Source: Anticarsia gemmatalis (taxonomy: Eukaryota; Arthropoda; Insecta; Lepidoptera; Erebidae). Taken from it: a DNA stretch of 64,000 nt. Of the stretch, positions 58,940 through 64,000 are shown one piece after another. A program made the position numbers and the translations under genes. The notes beneath the pieces are model-generated. The model was not told the origin of the DNA, made no database searches, and saw only the letters and a list, made by a program, of their open reading frames with translations. The stretch lies in the NCBI RefSeq assembly GCF_050436995.1, contig NC_134756.1, positions 434,001-498,000 of the forward strand, read 5' to 3'. Each line of letters begins with the position of its first letter. Position 1 is the first letter of the stretch.

Positions 58940-59072
58940 CCCCCGGTTTTGAGGTACATTCAGCGGTAGTTCATCTATTCATCTATTCATCTATTCAATA
59001 GCGTTAAAACTCATATAAAAATACGCTATCGAATAGATAAACTACCGCTAAATGTACCTCAGAAACCGGGGG
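58940..59072. mobile_element. Harbinger-type palindromic MITE, best preserved
   Basis: CCCCCGGTTT and AAACCGGGGG ends are flanked by TAA on both sides. The left arm carries an extra triplication of ATCTATTC. Confidence 0.8.
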
Positions 59073-59075
59073 TAA

Positions 59076-62000
59076 AAGATGTTTCTAACTTCACCTACTC
59101 ATTTTCACTGTGACTGTGCCTATGGGTCCACAAAATAACGCCAGCGAGTGTATGGCAGGATTGTCGGCAATAAACTCGCGGCTATCGTCATAGCCGATAA
59201 TGTCCGGCTTACTGCGGCTATTCGGGGGCACTCGGCAACACTCGGGTGTGTTCGGCTATTCTCGCCTATTTTCCCTTTCGTTACGCCCAAGGGCCGGCAG
59301 TTTTAAGTGAGTGAAGTTAAATTTGTCACGTACGAATCTCACGTAGCGTTTTTGTGAAATGCTTTTTATTTCTTATTTTTTAAGTGAGAGAGGTCAGAGA
59401 GGTCAGGTTTTCGTTCCTTGAAAAAACAACGCACGATATGTATATTAACCTATTTCAATAAAGGAGAAGGTTTTTAATTCCTGCGCGATAATTTTAAAAT
59501 AAAAATCTAGTACCTACGTAATTGGTAAATCAACACTTATAAATATTGACCGGTATACTTTTTTAGCATGGAAACTAGGTATTTTAAAAGATTTGTTATT
59601 TAAGAACCATCAGAGGGTTATCTTCAGGATTTAGCTACAAAGTTACCGTGAAGCATGTTTGTGGTTACTGTCTACTTCCTAGGAACAAAGGAGCGTTATG
59701 TATGCAATGAACATAGAATATTAATTTAGATTCTGTTACAGAAACTGGTGTTAACATTTATGTAGAGTAAAAAGAACTCGTGTTAATTAAAATTTAGATT
59801 GGCTTATATAAAGTTAAGCTTTAGCTTGTTTACTTGTTACAGCTATTAAAGTTTCAAACAATAAAAAACTTTGGTTCCATCATTGGAATGTTTTCTAGGT
59901 CTCATTGCATTTCACAAAATAAGCAGTAAAGGAAAGCATATTTGATCGATAAACTCTACACTACTGACTTTACTTGTTTCACATAGTCTGTATCTAAATC
60001 GTGCACTTTACTTTTTAAACGCTGATAAACACTTTTAAACTAAAACAGCTCAGCGGCGGGTGTAGTAAAAAAAGCACAAAGCCAGCTCGGTTTTTGGTCC
60101 TCAATATTTCATTGTATAATTACCAAAAATTTAACAAAAGTGTAAAGCTTTCCAACCACAAAGAACTATATACGGTAATCCAATTAGTTTTTAAAGCAAT
60201 AACAAACAAATTGCACGAACACCCATTAAACCAGCCACTAACAAACCAAAATTACAATTTCGTGAACATCGACTGCACATATTTACGACTTACGGCCAAT
60301 TAAAACTTCGCGCTCATTAAAACAAAATTAAAAATATAAATCAAATTTGTACTACGGTATAATCGGGGAAACACTTCTATCTCTATCCCTTTCTATCACG
60401 GCTGTTATTCGGACCTCTCTCTCGCTCGCGAGGTTTTATTTTGTGGTTAGTGGTTAACTTAGTGTCAAAGTTGTTCAAGCTGTCCGAAACTTTTTGGCTT
60501 GGTTTACCTGTTATTATAATAAACAGTTAATGATTTGCTTACCCCTTCCCCCCTAGAAGACGTAGTCTTAGCTTATGAACACAAATCAACTGAAATGCGA
60601 AAAGTCAATGTTTATTTTTGTACTAAGATAGTTAGTAATTCAAGTGGTGATATATGGTTTTACATTTAACTAGACTTGGATATCATGTTAAACTAGCTGC
60701 TTATATTTCAAATTTCAAACGAAACATCTTCATAACCCGGAGTTTATTACCTTGCTCGGAATAACAGTGGACTCGTCCCCTAAATCAGGACCAAAAAATA
60801 CCTGGATTTCAAGTACACCTTTGCCTTCAACAGCCTGTATAAAAAAAGTTTTGCACTAAAATTCTAAGGTCTCGCCTTCGCTACGCTTCCGTTACCGCTT
60901 GTCTCTTAAACCTTGTACTTTACTGTTACATTTTCGCTACAATTGCCTTGTATTGCCGGACAATACATCATAGTTATGAAGCCTTAATATCGCTACGATT
61001 AAAATTAAATATTGCGAAGCTCCACAATTTAAGAGCAGCAGTTATTGAGATTAATGTTTGGTTTCTATGTTACGGGAAACAGATTGTTGTCGTTGTAAAA
61101 GTCTGGAGTTTTAGAAATATAGCGTTATTTTTAAAAGTGAGACGGTTTAGATCCTGTGGGTGTTATAAGAAAGTTTTAGATTGTGGAAACTATGTGGTGT
61201 ATTGTCTAGTATTTTTAATGAAAAATGCTTAAATTAAAATAAATAGTACCTACAGAGATGGTTTATTACGCCACAGTCCATTTTTAGGCTTTTTGCGCTT
61301 ATTTGAAAGCTATGTTTAAGTAGTGGCATAAACGGCTCCAAATGATGATTTAAAAAAACTTGCACCATACCAAAGTAAATTCATCGAAACGTAACTTAAT
61401 AGCAAAATGATCTTTTGTTTTTTTTACTAAATGTCAGTTGTACTTACGATTCACCGGGATCATAATAATAATAATTTAAACTATTAAATGCAAGTAAACG
61501 ACATATAGACACCAAAACTAGCATTTATCAAAAACCAAAACAATATTTCAATATCGGAGAGCTGTAGTTTTACTCTTCCACATTTCCTTCACACGCTGCA
61601 CTCTATTCTCCGAAACTCAAAAAGGAAAGGTTTCCGAATTAGTTTTATCACGTTTCAAACAAGAGTTTTACAGTGGCAATAAGTAAGAGAGTGAGAGTGA
61701 ACGGACGCACAGACGCGATAACCTTACCTACATAAAAAAGGACCCGGCTATGTTTTACTGCCGACGAAACACACGGGACAACAAATTTCGCTGCGACGTT
61801 GAAAGAAAATTCCAAAGGATTATTAGAATGTGAAAATTGTAAATACGCCTTGGGTTGGATTCCGATTTTACGTCTAAACTGCTGAACTAACGTCTAAAAG
61901 CTTGAAAGGATAATAGACTATAACTAAGGAACACATGAGATTAGGATGAAAGGTTAGCGCAAAACAATCTTATATTTTCTCTTATTTTCTTTGGGTGCTT

Positions 62001-63591
62001 CTTTTTGAATTGCTTGTAAAATCACACAAACATTAACAAAATATATAAACAAAAGACATTGATCAGAATAAAACTCCTATGTGATATAATTCTTTCATTT
62101 CTAATTTCGTCATTTCTTTCTAATGTGTTACTCATTTAGGATCTAATATATTTATTTTTATAGTCTTATAAATAAATTTGTCTTGTTGTGTTGTAGCAAC
62201 AAAGCTACCTTCACGACTTAACAAGGCAAGTCAACATAACAGTGTAGTATGCACAATTGCGATGTTTAAGCTACTTAGCGCGGCTGCAGCGACGAGTGCG
62301 CTCACTTAATTACTTCATATTTGTTGCACAAGTATTTTGTTTTAATTCGTATACGTGGGAAAATAACGCGAGGGGCCAAATTGTGTTACTGAGGAGAGTA
62401 GATGCTTCGCTGATCTGATAAGGTAGTGGCTGTAGTGTTATGCGTTTTGATTGTAGGTTTTACTTGAATTTTGACGACCGATTGATGTTTATATCCGAGA
62501 TGTTTTTCGAAAGGTTGGATTACTGAAGTAGATGTTTTGTAAAAGTTTAGTTCCTACTGAAAACACCTAAATAAGAAAATGTCAACGCACGCTGTGAAAA
62601 GATGAAAAGATCAGCTAAACAGAAACAAGCTTAATCGCCTAGAAAACTACATACATTCTAAGCCGACCGTGGATACCCGTACACATTTATAAATGAGCTA
62701 AAAGTAAAACTCTTCTGTTATTCGTTATATCATTGACTATAATAATTCACTGTAGCCACGTTGTGAACACATCAGTAGCGTGATTCCTTACCAATATCAA
62801 TTATCAACAATGGGCTAGCTATCGAGTATATTTGCATGAAAATCTGATCAGCGCCTCTAGCGTGTGTCACTGAAATAATATTTACAGTACAGTCTTAATG
62901 TCAACCTCTCAATACTCGATCAATCCGACTGTAGAGAATTGCGCTATAAAACACAGTTAATAGAATTTTAAGAGTATACGATAAAGACAAGCGATCTCAG
63001 CGTTTATTTTTCTATAACAAATATATTTTTGTCGTGTCCTCTTCAACAGAAATTTGTTCAGTATGTTTCCACTCGTGATTTAAGTAGCGGAGTGGGTGGT
63101 CCATTTGCACTGATAACTTCTGCCGATACCGTTTTTAGAATAATCTAACTCTAAGTATTTCTGGGGCGTAAGTCAAGATCGATACGGAGAACCGTTTCAT
63201 TTGTCACACAATTCAGATAATGGATACCGTTTTACTTATTGCTACAGATTTGTTTGATGGATGTTCTAGTGGAAGGAATTCTGGAAAGATGTTGGCTGAA
63301 AAGCTGGGATTGGAAAGGGAGTATTAAAATGTTGAATAGTTCAATCCTTACTGTAAAGGATGCTAGATTGACAGTAACGAGTGATTAATGAGTAAAAGAG
63401 GAATAAAGCCACGGATAAATACCGCTAGTGTAATACCGGAAAGTGATAAATATACAACGGAAGAGATTATAATAGCCTAAAAATAGGTAGACATTAATTA
63501 AATAAGATATTAAAAGCTACTTGGAAACTTTTTAATCGTAATTTAGTGCAAGGCTATCGAAGAAATTGATATTTTACTTCTGTAGATAGAT
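59076..63591. other. AT-rich non-coding DNA
   Basis: No gene supported. A minus-strand ATGATCCCGGTGAATC|GTAAGT near 61445 has the form of a short first coding exon, without a partner. Confidence 0.35.
59140..59290. repeat. GC-rich CTCGGC-type degenerate repeat
   Basis: TTCGGGGGCACTCGGCAACA, CACTCGGGTGTGTTCGGC and ATTCTCGCC reiterate a ~10-bp theme. It resembles the 39002 array in style, not in exact unit. Confidence 0.4.
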
Positions 63592-63653
63592 AGATAAGGT
63601 TAGATTTCACCACGTTGACCAAGTGGTCAACGTGGTGAAATCTAACCTTATCT
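63592..63653. repeat. Perfect 62-bp palindrome (30-bp arms, 2-bp spacer)
   Basis: The left arm AGATAAGGTTAGATTTCACC... meets its exact reverse complement across AG at 63622-63623. It lies 50 bp upstream of a Lep1 copy. Confidence 0.9.
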
Positions 63654-63704
63654 TTATCTCATTACGAGAGAACTCTAGTCATGAGTCAGAGTACAGAGTA
63701 CACA

Positions 63705-63958
63705 TCTATACTTAATATTATAAAGCTGAAGAGTTTGTTTATTTGTTTGTTTGAACGCGCTAATCTCAGGAACTACTGGTCCGATTTAAAAAATTTTTTC
63801 AGTGTTAGATAGCCCATTTATCGAGAAAGGTTTCAGGCTGTATATCATCACGCTACGACCAATAATAGCAGAGTAGCAAAAAAAATGTTACAAAAACGGG
63901 GAAAATTTTGACCCATTCTGTCTTATGTGACGCAAGCGAAGTTGCGCGGGTCAGCTAG
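63705..63958 (+). mobile_element. Lep1-type Helitron-like element
   Basis: Full length, with a perfect 3' hairpin and CTAG, close to the right edge of the window. Confidence 0.9.
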
Positions 63959-64000
63959 TGTAGTACAAAAAGACTGGTCATCAAAGTCCTTTGACCCTAA

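Overview
This window is nuclear DNA from an insect, almost certainly a moth or butterfly. It is AT-rich, gene-poor and full of transposon fragments. The clearest lepidopteran marks are eleven copies of a short Helitron-like element of the Lep1 type (5' TC, terminal CTAG, small hairpin before the 3' end, always inserted between A and T) and several tRNA-derived SINE families typical of Lepidoptera. A noctuid-like moth is my inference; the sequence does not fix the species.

Three protein genes are well supported, all on the minus strand. (1) A complete six-exon gene at 11224-7523 encodes a secreted 165-residue single-domain C-type lectin. It was assembled here from exons of 5 to 133 bases, and every junction obeys GT/AG and keeps the frame. 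(2) One coding exon at 19353-18736 encodes a secreted His/Ile/Pro-rich 205-residue protein with a Gly/Tyr-rich tail, resembling structural or cuticle-type proteins. (3) The last three exons of a large Gln/Pro-rich secreted-type protein lie at 48032-44989; its first exon or exons are not found.

Weak coding candidates are a signal-peptide-like exon at 17648-17714 (+) that can splice in frame to 18152-18288, a possible partial exon at the left edge on the minus strand, and two GC-rich open patches at 30241 and 55084.

The rest is intron, intergenic DNA and repeats. Layout: 1-7.5 kb is old repeat-rich DNA; 7.5-11.3 kb is the lectin gene, with four transposons in its introns; 11.3-18.7 kb holds SINEs and a cluster of three CTAG-ended elements; 18.7-19.4 kb is the His-rich gene; 19.4-44.9 kb is transposon-rich DNA; 45-48 kb is the Gln/Pro-rich gene; 48-64 kb is AT-rich DNA with scattered repeats.

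The most unusual finds are two non-autonomous DNA transposons, at 29055-29983 and 37743-38545. They differ in sequence but share one design: about 30-bp terminal inverted repeats, a 4-bp target duplication, an inner-TIR motif that is mirrored into a perfect palindrome at one end, and repetition of that motif through the interior. One hosts a Lep1 copy and the other sits inside a Lep1 copy, which gives a relative order of insertion. Other structures worth attention are a perfect 30-bp-arm palindrome at 63592-63653, a Mutator-like foldback element in a lectin intron, a ~190-bp-arm inverted repeat at 40287-40757, and GC-rich 20-bp and 10-bp tandem arrays.
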